Below, one piece after another: positions 26,346-33,272 of a stretch of 64,000 nucleotides of DNA. The translations under genes and the position numbers were made by a program. The notes beneath the pieces were generated by a model. The model was not told the origin of the DNA and did no database searches. It saw only the letters and a program-made list of their open reading frames with translations. Numbering within the stretch: the first letter of the stretch is position 1; the number at the start of each line of letters is the position of its first letter. Source of the DNA: CAVPHV01 sp963821095 (GTDB lineage Bacteria > Actinomycetota > Acidimicrobiia > Spongiisociales > UBA5794); NCBI GenBank assembly GCA_963821095.1, contig CAWGCJ010000022.1, positions 62,001 through 126,000 on the forward strand, in the 5' to 3' direction.

Positions 26346-27194
26346 CTATTTGTCCGATCCGAGGGTGAAGCCGCTCATGAACGGCTTCTGGAGCAGGATG
26401 AAGACGATCGCAGGCGGGATCGACGCCAGGACCGCGGCGAGCATCAGCGGGCCGTAGGTAAGGGCGCCTCCGAAGTTGGTGAGGGTCTGGAGTGCGACCT
26501 GGGTGACCTGCATGGCTTCGTCGCGGATGATCAGGCTCGGCCAGAGGAACATGTTCCAGGTGTAGACGAACTGGATCACGAAGAACGCCGCCATCACGCT
26601 CCACGACAGTGGGATCAGCACCCTGAAGAGGTATTGAATTGGCGACGCGCCGTCGATTTGGGCGGCTTCGAGCAACTCGGCGGGCATGTTGGCGAAGTGT
26701 TGTCGAAACAGGAAGGCTCCCGTTGCCGAGGCGATGAACGGCACCACCAGCGCGGCCATGTTGTCCTGCCATCCGAACCCGGCGACCAATTGGAACATGG
26801 CGAGGATCATCACCTCGGTCGGCATCATCAGGGTGACCAGCACGAAGAAGAACACGACCCACTTGAAGGGGAACTTGAAGTAGACGAAGGCGAGGCCGGC
26901 CAGCATCGCGGTGACGGTCTTGCCGAAGGTGACGAGGATCGCCTGCTGGAACGAGTTGAACATGGCCCGTCCGAAGTTCCGGCTGACCCAGACATCATCG
27001 AAGTTCGATTTGAGGGCGCTACCCGGTTTGAGTTGGAACGAGAAGATCTCGGCGTTGGTTTGGGTCGAGATCAGCATGGCGTACAGCAGTGGGAACGCAA
27101 TGAGGAAACCGACGGCGATCAACGCGATGTGGAATGGCCAGGATCGCCCGCGGGCGAAGCCCTTCTTCTGCACGCCAACGCTGTGCCAGGTCAT
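26346..27194 (-). CDS. ABC sugar/glycerophosphate permease, UgpE/MalG-like
   Basis: 282-residue inner-membrane permease with six hydrophobic helices. The EAA loop reads EAAQIDGASPIQYLFRVLIPL, the cytosolic contact for the ATPase. Sequence between helices (TLMMPTEVMILAMFQLV) is typical of UgpE/MalG-type CUT1 permeases. It begins at the ATG overlapping the region after the UgpA-like stop and is followed two bases later by the GS-like gene. No ATP-binding subunit is present in this operon, so it must borrow a shared MsiK/UgpC-like ATPase encoded elsewhere, a known arrangement in actinobacteria. Confidence 0.9.
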   Translation of the reverse strand: MTWHSVGVQKKGFARGRSWPFHIALIAVGFLIAFPLLYAMLISTQTNAEIFSFQLKPGSALKSNFDDVWVSRNFGRAMFNSFQQAILVTFGKTVTAMLAGLAFVYFKFPFKWVVFFFVLVTLMMPTEVMILAMFQLVAGFGWQDNMAALVVPFIASATGAFLFRQHFANMPAELLEAAQIDGASPIQYLFRVLIPLSWSVMAAFFVIQFVYTWNMFLWPSLIIRDEAMQVTQVALQTLTNFGGALTYGPLMLAAVLASIPPAIVFILLQKPFMSGFTLGSDK

Positions 27195-28571
27195 CTAGGC
27201 CCCCCCATAGGTGACTCGCTCGCCGCTCGTGCGGAACTGCCACATGGTGACGCCGATGACGGCGGCGAACAGGAGCACTGATTGGGCGGCGCCTCGGCCG
27301 AGGTCGCCGTTGTTGACACCGACTCGGATGATCTCGTAGATGGCCACCGAGGTTGCCCCGGCCGGGGCTCCCTTGGTCATGAAGTCGATGGTGGCGTACA
27401 CCTCGAAGAAGGCGTAGGTCAGGTTCGTCACGAGGAGGAAGAACGTGATGGGTGAGAGCGCCGGAATGATGACGTTGGTGAACCGCTGCCAGGAGGAGGC
27501 GCCATCGAGTGCTGCCGCTTCGATCTGTTCGCGCGGCACGGTCTGGAGCCCGGCGAGGTAGAAGAGGATGTTGAAGCCGATGATCTTCCAGCTGCTCGCC
27601 ATGATGATGGCAAGTCGGGCCAGCGTCGCGTTCTCACGGTAGTTGGGGAAGTCGATCCCAAACCACACTTCAGCCAGGTGGTTCACGATGCCGGCGGTCG
27701 GGTCCAGGATCATGAAGAACAGGATCCCCGCCACGGCCGGCGAGATGGCATACGGCCAGACCAGCATGGTCCGGTAGGCGCCACCACCCCGGATGCCGCG
27801 GAAGGCGAGTACGGCTATCGCCAAGCCGGTGGTCATCCCGAAGACAACGATGCCGACCGAGATGATCATGGTCGTGACATAGACGGGGCGGTAGGCCACC
27901 GAGCCCCCGCCGCCGGGTGAGAACATCAGGTAGAGCGCCGCGAATACCGACAGGGCCGCGATGATCGAAGCGACCTCGGCCAGGGTGTGACCGAGCGTGC
28001 CCCTCTCGCTTCGTTTCAGCCAGAAGCGGGCTCCGAAGATCAACGCAAGGGAGATGAGTGGGTACGCCACGAGGGCAAAGGGGTTCGGGATCAGCAATTC
28101 GGTGAAGTTGGCGAAGCACACTTCGACTTGGCGCGGTGCCCCGAGGCGAGCCAGCTTGGTCGAGAGGGTGAACGTCTGTACGGCCGGCGTGTAGAGGAAG
28201 ATGACGAGGATGATCAGTGTTGGGGCGAGCAGCGCCCAGGGAACCCACCATCCGAGCCTGAAGCCGCCGGTGCGGATCTCGCCGGCGAAGGCGGCATCTT
28301 CAGCCGTCTTCTTCTCGCCGCGCCGCAAGAAAGCCTTGGTGAGGACGAGGGCAAGCCAGGCGCCGCCGGCCATGAGGCCGTAGGCAAAGAGGTGGTCAAC
28401 GCCGCTGGTCTCCGCGGCAAACCCGCACTGGTCCATCAATAGCGGGGTTACCGAGGCGCCGAGGGCCGCAGCGCCTGAGCCGATCGCCATCTGCGTCGAC
28501 GAGCGGCCAAAGGCCTGCATCATGTAGAGCGCCCCACCAATCGCGGCGACGATGAGGCCGGCGATCAGCAT
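27195..28571 (-). CDS. ABC permease, UgpA/MalF-like, with extra N-terminal helices
   Basis: 458 residues from the ATG at 28571; the reading frame extends further upstream but through a hairpin, so the internal ATG is preferred although its ribosome site is weak. The core CUT1 domain has the EAA loop EAAALDGASSWQRFTNVIIPAL and the usual six helices in its last 280 residues. Before it lie about 100 residues with two additional hydrophobic helices and a charged loop, plus a later two-helix insert around ALIFGARFWLKRSERG. This is larger than normal UgpA (about 290). It pairs with the next permease and the upstream binding protein. Confidence 0.85.
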   Translation of the reverse strand: MLIAGLIVAAIGGALYMMQAFGRSSTQMAIGSGAAALGASVTPLLMDQCGFAAETSGVDHLFAYGLMAGGAWLALVLTKAFLRRGEKKTAEDAAFAGEIRTGGFRLGWWVPWALLAPTLIILVIFLYTPAVQTFTLSTKLARLGAPRQVEVCFANFTELLIPNPFALVAYPLISLALIFGARFWLKRSERGTLGHTLAEVASIIAALSVFAALYLMFSPGGGGSVAYRPVYVTTMIISVGIVVFGMTTGLAIAVLAFRGIRGGGAYRTMLVWPYAISPAVAGILFFMILDPTAGIVNHLAEVWFGIDFPNYRENATLARLAIIMASSWKIIGFNILFYLAGLQTVPREQIEAAALDGASSWQRFTNVIIPALSPITFFLLVTNLTYAFFEVYATIDFMTKGAPAGATSVAIYEIIRVGVNNGDLGRGAAQSVLLFAAVIGVTMWQFRTSGERVTYGGA

Positions 28572-28622
28572 CGGCTCAACCAGTCGAATCGTGTGGTGTG
28601 GCTCGGAATCATGGTTGACGTT

Positions 28623-28655
28623 GTATGGGGGCGGCGCAGCGCGCCGCCCCCATAC
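28623..28655 (-). terminator. 15-bp perfect hairpin between binding-protein and permease genes
   Basis: Arms 28623-28637 and 28641-28655 are perfectly complementary, with an AGC loop. The hairpin begins 10 bases after the binding-protein stop codon on the minus strand and has no U-tract. Such intercistronic structures commonly protect the upstream mRNA or partly terminate, raising the binding protein above the permeases. Confidence 0.75.
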
Positions 28656-28664
28656 CGGTATCAA

Positions 28665-30137
28665 CTAGCTGCCAAACAGTTGCTCGTACTCAGTGAGCGA
28701 CTTGTTGGCTTCCTCGTTGGCGGCTGCCAATCGGGTTGCCACGTCGACGTCGTTCACCAGGATGTCTTCGATGGCAATGGTGATGACATCGCGAATCCCG
28801 ACGAAGTTGCCGAGCAGAGCGCCGAGTGAGGCCGGCGTGTTCTGGGCCGCGGCCAACTGGTCGGAGGCCACCTTGCTGTTCGGGCTCGCTTCGTACCAGC
28901 CCTCAGACTCGAGCAGAGCCTCCGCAGACTTCGTGATCGGGATGTAGCCGGTGATCTGGTGCCACTCGGCCGCGTTCTCCGGGTTCGAGAAGAAGTTCAT
29001 GAACGCCAGGGCACCGTCCTGCTCCACCTCGTCCATCCCGTCGAGCATCCACAGCGTGGCGCCACCAATGAGGTTGCCCACGTAGGGGACGGCGTCGTTG
29101 CGCGGCATGAAGCTGGCTACGGCGTCAAACCCCGCTTCGGCGGCGTTTTCGGTGATGGTCGTCGTGTCCGAGCTCGAGAAGATGAGCATCGCTACTTCCT
29201 GCGCCTGGAATGCGGCTGAGGTGCCGTCCCAGTCGCGCTGCACACCCGTGTAGGTGTAGTAGCCGTTGTCGTCGAGACCCTTCCACCAGTTGATGTAGTC
29301 CTGCATCCCCTGGGACTCGAGGTAGACCTCGGTGGCCCGGCCGGAGCGGCCGTTGTCGGCATTGCCGAGCAATTCGCCAACCTGGCCGAGGCTTTGCTCG
29401 ACGAACCACGAGTGGTTCGGCCAGGTGATGCACCCGGACGGTGCGTCGGGCAGCGCCATGATTGCGGCGCACGCCGTTTCGACCTCGGCCCACGTTGCGG
29501 GCGGCGTGGCGATACCGGCGGCATCGAGCATCGCCTGGTTGCTGAACATCACGGTGCTCGAGGTGTTCCACGGCATCGAGTAGAACGAGCCGTCAACGGT
29601 GTAGTAGTTGCGGGCGGCGTCGACGACATCGTCGAGCACGACCGGCTCACCGAGGATCTCGGTTCGGCCGGCAATGGCGTCGGTCACCGACTTGAAGATC
29701 GGTGATCCATCGGCGCTGACCGCGTCGAGTGCCTGGCGGGTTGCCGCCTCGAAGAAGTGGATGATGCCCGGTGGGTCCCCACTGTCGACCGCGAGGACGG
29801 CTGCGTCGAATGCGTCGTTGTAGCTGGCAAATGAGGTGACTTCGATGTTGTACTCAGGGTGCGCCGCGTTGAAGGCGGCAGCCTTTTCCTGAGTGAAGCC
29901 GAGCCTGGCTTCGTCCGAGAACGCTACCCAGAATCCGATAGTCGTTACGTCGCCGCTTGGTGCCGCGGTGGTGGTTTCCTCCCCGCCCCCTGAGGCAGCG
30001 GTCGTGGTGGTTTCTTCTCCGCCCCCTGAGGCAGCGGTCGTGGTGGTCTCGGTGCCCGAGTCGTCGTCATCGCCGCACGCGGCAACCACAAGTGCAAAGG
30101 CCACAATCAAGATGATGAATAGGTTTCTTCGTCGCAC
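28665..30137 (-). CDS. ABC substrate-binding lipoprotein, UgpB-like
   Basis: 490 residues. A lipoprotein signal (IILIVAFALVVAAC, lipobox V-A-A-C) is followed by a Thr/Gly/Glu spacer made of three near-copies of a 12-residue unit, then a solute-binding domain. The stretches IHFFEAATRQALDA and FYSMPWNTSSTVMFSNQAM match the UgpB group of the CUT1 family, which binds glycerol-3-phosphate or phosphodiesters, although other members bind sugars. GTG start at 30137 with AAAGGGA seven bases upstream. First gene of the operon with two permeases and the GS-like ligase. The presence of a ligase that consumes amines or ammonia argues that the ligand may be nitrogenous. Confidence 0.88.
   Translation of the reverse strand: MRRRNLFIILIVAFALVVAACGDDDDSGTETTTTAASGGGEETTTTAASGGGEETTTAAPSGDVTTIGFWVAFSDEARLGFTQEKAAAFNAAHPEYNIEVTSFASYNDAFDAAVLAVDSGDPPGIIHFFEAATRQALDAVSADGSPIFKSVTDAIAGRTEILGEPVVLDDVVDAARNYYTVDGSFYSMPWNTSSTVMFSNQAMLDAAGIATPPATWAEVETACAAIMALPDAPSGCITWPNHSWFVEQSLGQVGELLGNADNGRSGRATEVYLESQGMQDYINWWKGLDDNGYYTYTGVQRDWDGTSAAFQAQEVAMLIFSSSDTTTITENAAEAGFDAVASFMPRNDAVPYVGNLIGGATLWMLDGMDEVEQDGALAFMNFFSNPENAAEWHQITGYIPITKSAEALLESEGWYEASPNSKVASDQLAAAQNTPASLGALLGNFVGIRDVITIAIEDILVNDVDVATRLAAANEEANKSLTEYEQLFGS
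29965..30050 (-). repeat. Tandem 36-base repeats in the lipoprotein spacer
   Basis: Units at 29965-30000 and 30001-30036 are near identical, with a partial third. They encode ETTTTAASGGGE-like units. Being in-frame, copy number could vary without damage; they lengthen the flexible tether. Confidence 0.8.
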
Positions 30138-30305
30138 AACACGTCCCTTTCGTAGACGGCGAGGAGGGGATACGGACCCGGCGCCGGATCGGCCGCCTTT
30201 GGGGCTCTATTCCGTCCTCGAGGACTTCCCGCATCCTAGGGATCGGAAAGCCGAGGTGCGCTTCTGGCCGACAGCTGAGGCACAGGCGCGTGGTGACCGG
30301 CGTCG

Positions 30306-30311
30306 TACTAT
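30306..30311 (+). promoter_or_regulatory. -10 hexamer (TACTAT), leaderless geometry
   Basis: It ends seven bases before the ATG at 30319; no Shine-Dalgarno sequence is present. It faces the promoter of the binding-protein operon across about 180 bases. Confidence 0.55.
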
Positions 30312-30318
30312 CCATCCC

Positions 30319-31254
30319 ATGCACATGAACAGCGAACCCCTGGCGAGCGGGAACCTGGACGAGGTGATCGAGTTCGTCCGGTCGGCGAATCCGTTTGCGC
30401 AGAAGACGTGGGGGTGGGATACCGGGCGCTTCATGGACTGGCGGTGGGGCTCCAACACTCTGCGCGAGGAAGCCAGTCCCGGTTGGTTTGAGAGCAATTG
30501 CCGGATCTTTCGGGACGGACCCGACATCAGGGCAATTTCGGTCGCGGAGTATGGGCGGGATGGCGAGTGCATCATCGCTCGCGGCCAGGACTCCGAGGCC
30601 ATCGGGCAGGTGCTCGGCTGGTTGCTGGAGCGTCACGCCGAGCGGGGAACCGGGCTTAGCTTCGAGTTCGCACGCGACGCGGAGTGGCTGCGGTCGGTCT
30701 TCGCTGCGGCGGGCTTCGCCGAAGAGCCGAACACCGGTCACGAGTTTGGGTTTGACCTGAGTCAACTATCGGAGCCCGCTCCGATCCCGAATGGATTCAC
30801 GATCGAGTCGCTCAGCGACGACCGCGCTGAGGACTATGGAGGCATTGCCGAGTGCATCAAGCGGGCCTTCGATACCGACCACGACGTCGAAACGGTCTTG
30901 GGCAGTCTCGAGTCCAACCCGCTCTTCCGGCCCGAACTGAGCGTCTTCGCCCGCAGCCCAGGGGGACACATCGCGGCATATTGCCGGGGGACGGTGGATC
31001 CCGACAACGGTGTCGGCGGCATCGACCCGGTGTGTACCCACCCCGATTTCGGGCGGATGGGATTGGGCCGAGCCGTGGTGCAGGCCTGTCTCCAGACCCA
31101 GCGTGACCTTGGCGGTCGCTTCAGCTACATCGGCTCCGACAAGGAACCCGCTCCAGGGGCGTATCTCTATCGGTCGCTCGGTCCCTCGGACCGCATCGAC
31201 TTCTGCAAGTGGGGATTGCCCGCGGCAAGCGTTGCGGTGGTCGCCAACGGCTGA
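30319..31254 (+). CDS. Tandem GNAT-domain acetyltransferase
   Basis: 311 residues from the ATG at 30319; the frame is open further upstream but that part lies opposite the binding-protein gene. It contains two GNAT-like halves. The N-terminal half (about 1-150) is degenerate in its acetyl-CoA motif, and the C-terminal half has IDPVCTHPDFGRMGLGRAVVQA, a good R/Q-x-x-G-x-G/A type motif A. The arrangement resembles MshD-like and other double-GNAT enzymes in which only one half is catalytic. Substrate unknown. It is transcribed divergently from the ABC operon. Confidence 0.8.
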   Translation: MHMNSEPLASGNLDEVIEFVRSANPFAQKTWGWDTGRFMDWRWGSNTLREEASPGWFESNCRIFRDGPDIRAISVAEYGRDGECIIARGQDSEAIGQVLGWLLERHAERGTGLSFEFARDAEWLRSVFAAAGFAEEPNTGHEFGFDLSQLSEPAPIPNGFTIESLSDDRAEDYGGIAECIKRAFDTDHDVETVLGSLESNPLFRPELSVFARSPGGHIAAYCRGTVDPDNGVGGIDPVCTHPDFGRMGLGRAVVQACLQTQRDLGGRFSYIGSDKEPAPGAYLYRSLGPSDRIDFCKWGLPAASVAVVANG

Positions 31255-31269
31255 CTGCCCGGAACGGCG

Positions 31270-32040
31270 TCAGCCGGCGTGGGTGAGGGCGTCCACCAGT
31301 TCCGGCATCAGGGTGCCTGCCTTGCCCTCGAGCCGCACCGTCGCGCTGTGGTCCATCTCGGTCGGGCCCTCGTTCACGATCACAAAGGGTTCGCCTCGTT
31401 GTGCGACGTCCATGGGGATGAAGGCAGCCGGGTAGACCGACAGGGTGGTGCCGACGGCGATCACGGCATCGGCCGCGGCGGCCCACAAGGTGGCGCGGTT
31501 CATGTCGCGCTCGGGGAGTTGCTCGCCGAAGAGAACCGTGGTCGTCTTGAGGATGCCGCCACACGCCTCACATTTGGGATCCCGCTCGCCGTCGCGCCAA
31601 CGCTGTTCGATGTCGGGGCGTTCTGGTCGAGAGTTGCATCGAACGCACATGATGCCGTGCACATTGCCGTGGAGTTCTGCCAGCGCCTCGCCGGGTAGCC
31701 CCGCCGCGGCGTGGAGGCCGTCGATGTTCTGGGTGACGCAGCCAATCATCCTGCCCCGGTTCCACAGCTTGGCGACGGCACGGTGGGCCGGATTCGGTTC
31801 GGCGCCGTGCAGGGTGGTGGCCGTGAAGCGTTTCTCCCACGAGTCACGCCGGAAATCGGGGTCGGCGAGGTAGCGCTGCAGTGTGAAGTCGGCAGGGTCG
31901 GTGGTCTTCCAGACCCCGCTCGGGCCGCGAAAGTCGGGGATGCCGGACTCGGTCGAGATCCCGGCTCCAGAGAAGATCAAGATATGGCTGCGGTCCCGCA
32001 ACAAGGCGGCGGCTGCAGCGACGGTCCCGGTGCCATCCAT
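31270..32040 (-). CDS. cobB: NAD-dependent protein deacylase, Sir2 family
   Basis: 256-residue sirtuin that removes acyl groups from lysine using NAD. The NAD motif GAGISTESGIPDFRG, the catalytic TQNIDGLHAAAG (His acts as base after ELHGN) and GTTLSVYPAA are all present. A zinc-ribbon is formed by CVRC and CEAC. Normal bacterial length. The gene converges on the GNAT gene with 15 bases between stops. An acetyltransferase and a deacetylase side by side may be coincidence or a modification pair. The ATG is six bases downstream of a TAGCGT hexamer with no ribosome site. Confidence 0.95.
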   Translation of the reverse strand: MDGTGTVAAAAALLRDRSHILIFSGAGISTESGIPDFRGPSGVWKTTDPADFTLQRYLADPDFRRDSWEKRFTATTLHGAEPNPAHRAVAKLWNRGRMIGCVTQNIDGLHAAAGLPGEALAELHGNVHGIMCVRCNSRPERPDIEQRWRDGERDPKCEACGGILKTTTVLFGEQLPERDMNRATLWAAAADAVIAVGTTLSVYPAAFIPMDVAQRGEPFVIVNEGPTEMDHSATVRLEGKAGTLMPELVDALTHAG

Positions 32041-32046
32041 CCCGCC

Positions 32047-32052
32047 ACGCTA
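32047..32052 (-). promoter_or_regulatory. -10 hexamer (TAGCGT), leaderless geometry
   Basis: On the minus strand TAGCGT lies six bases before the Sir2 ATG. Same layout as the other leaderless candidates. Confidence 0.5.
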
Positions 32053-32113
32053 TCAGCGAGAGGGTTTTGGCGGACATGGGCGACACAGGTGTCGCTGAGA
32101 TCCGCCAGAACCC

Positions 32114-32575
32114 TCAGCGCCAGCTGCGGGGGGCGCAGGTCCAGTGCCCCCAGCCGCCGCCTTCGGAAACCAGCCAGGCAGCGGCCTCGATGTTGGCGGT
32201 GGGGTCGTAGGGGCCGCCAGCGGCATAGCTGGGGAGATCGAGTTGGCCGGCGGCATGGTCCCATGTGCCGCGGAGAAACTGGAAGAGGCCGGCAGCGCTC
32301 GAGCGCGGATTCTTGGCGTATGGGTCGCCGTGCGACTCGCACTCGAGGATCTGCATGGCGCGGTCGACCTCGTCCGGCGCGAAGTGTGTCGTCACCAGGC
32401 TGCGCCACCGGGCCACGTTGCCCGGCTGATCGTCGGTATAGGGACCGTTGACCTCGTGAAGTTCGGCGAGTGTCGCTTCGGCGCGATGGGTGGCGGCGGC
32501 GTCGACCATTTCCGCCGGTGCGGTGGTCGGGAAGGTCAAGGCCGTTGCCAATATGAGATGCATGAGGAGAGGCAT
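32114..32575 (-). CDS. Secreted lysozyme-like/transglycosylase domain protein
   Basis: 153 residues with a short signal peptide (LLMHLILATALTFPTTAPA). The rest is one lysozyme-like domain: AMQILECESHGDPYAKNP supplies the catalytic Glu in the E-S-x-G/x-x-P context, followed by SSAAGLFQFLRGTWDHAAG and EAAAWLVSEGGGWGHW. This is the pattern of small secreted transglycosylase or Rpf-like muralytic enzymes of actinobacteria. It should cleave or remodel peptidoglycan outside the membrane. A TATACT hexamer about 90 bases upstream suggests an 80-base leader. Next gene upstream on the same strand ends 150 bases away. Confidence 0.82.
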   Translation of the reverse strand: MPLLMHLILATALTFPTTAPAEMVDAAATHRAEATLAELHEVNGPYTDDQPGNVARWRSLVTTHFAPDEVDRAMQILECESHGDPYAKNPRSSAAGLFQFLRGTWDHAAGQLDLPSYAAGGPYDPTANIEAAAWLVSEGGGWGHWTCAPRSWR

Positions 32576-32663
32576 GGGTCACTCCTTGAGTGGGGAACGG
32601 GGGCGCGCCGGCGCGATCACCTATCAGAGAAAGGAAAAGGGGAGCGCCGAGCAGCGAGCCGGG

Positions 32664-32669
32664 AGTATA
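32664..32669 (-). promoter_or_regulatory. -10 hexamer (TATACT) for the lysozyme-like gene
   Basis: On the minus strand TATACT is close to consensus and predicts transcription from about 32657, leaving a leader of about 80 bases with AGGAGT before the ATG. I looked for a c-di-AMP riboswitch, which can precede such genes, and did not recognise one. Confidence 0.5.
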
Positions 32670-32724
32670 TGGGGGGACCGGGGCAACACGTGGCTTTCGG
32701 CGTACACCGGTCCGCCAGTGCCTC

Positions 32725-33171
32725 CTACAGCTTGCGGTGTTCTTCGCGCAGCGCCGGGTGGAGGCGGCGGACGTCGTCGGGGCTGAGGCGGGGGATCGTG
32801 GTGCGGACCAGGACATGTTGGCCGTCGTGCGTGACGAACCCGGCCCGGGTAAGGGTGGCGAGGTGGACGGGGCGGAGCAGGGAGCGGCCGCGTCGTGCGG
32901 CGGTGGCGAGCCTCAGCAGGTCGGCGACCGCTCCCGGACCGATCAGCGCCGTCCAGAAGCGCCGGACATAGGGGTCGTCGAGTGGGTAGTCGGCGCCGGT
33001 CCGGCAGGTCCAGACGACCGGCGTGATGTCGCTCCTGGATTGGGCGGTCCGGCGGTGCGGGTGCGGGAGGCCTTCGGCAGCGCCCGAGGTTGGCGCAGGA
33101 TCCATCGCGATGGGAGGACGAACATCTTGACGGAGGCCCTCGGGCGCTGCCGAAATCTGTGCTTGTGTCAT
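32725..33171 (-). CDS. Hypothetical protein, possible winged-helix-like
   Basis: 148 residues. The first 50 are Pro/Ala/Arg-rich and low in structure. The rest reads as compact alpha-helical: DDPYVRRFWTALIGPGAVADLL, RPVHLATLTRAGFVTHDG, VRTTIPRLSPDDVRRLHPALR. A short helix, turn and VLVRTTIPRL hairpin could be a small DNA-binding fold, but this is a guess. No family recognised. It stands behind an AT-rich control region with two palindromes, which is unusual for this window and suggests it is regulated, perhaps by itself. Confidence 0.55.
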   Translation of the reverse strand: MTQAQISAAPEGLRQDVRPPIAMDPAPTSGAAEGLPHPHRRTAQSRSDITPVVWTCRTGADYPLDDPYVRRFWTALIGPGAVADLLRLATAARRGRSLLRPVHLATLTRAGFVTHDGQHVLVRTTIPRLSPDDVRRLHPALREEHRKL

Positions 33172-33177
33172 GGCTAA

Positions 33178-33207
33178 GTGATATCAAAAACAAAGGGTTG
33201 ATATCAA
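33178..33207. promoter_or_regulatory. Paired TTGATATCAA-type palindromes in an AT-rich region
   Basis: GTGATATCAA at 33178 and TTGATATCAA at 33198 are 20 bases apart centre to centre, two helical turns on the same face. They lie just upstream of the 148-residue gene's ATG at 33171, within about 70 bases of unusually AT-rich sequence. This fits a two-site operator. Confidence 0.55.
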
Positions 33208-33272
33208 TAACCTCATTCAAAACCGCGAAACATTGTTTAACGATAGTGAACGGACCCTCGGGTCGGCGCCGC

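Noticed and set aside
28623..28664. Upstream extension of the UgpA-like frame through the hairpin
   Set aside because: The extra 31 residues would be encoded partly by the inverted repeat itself, and no ribosome site supports that start.
32576..32730. Possible c-di-AMP riboswitch before the lysozyme-like gene
   Set aside because: Such riboswitches often precede muralytic genes in actinobacteria, but I could not recognise the conserved core; only a TATACT promoter hexamer is convincing.
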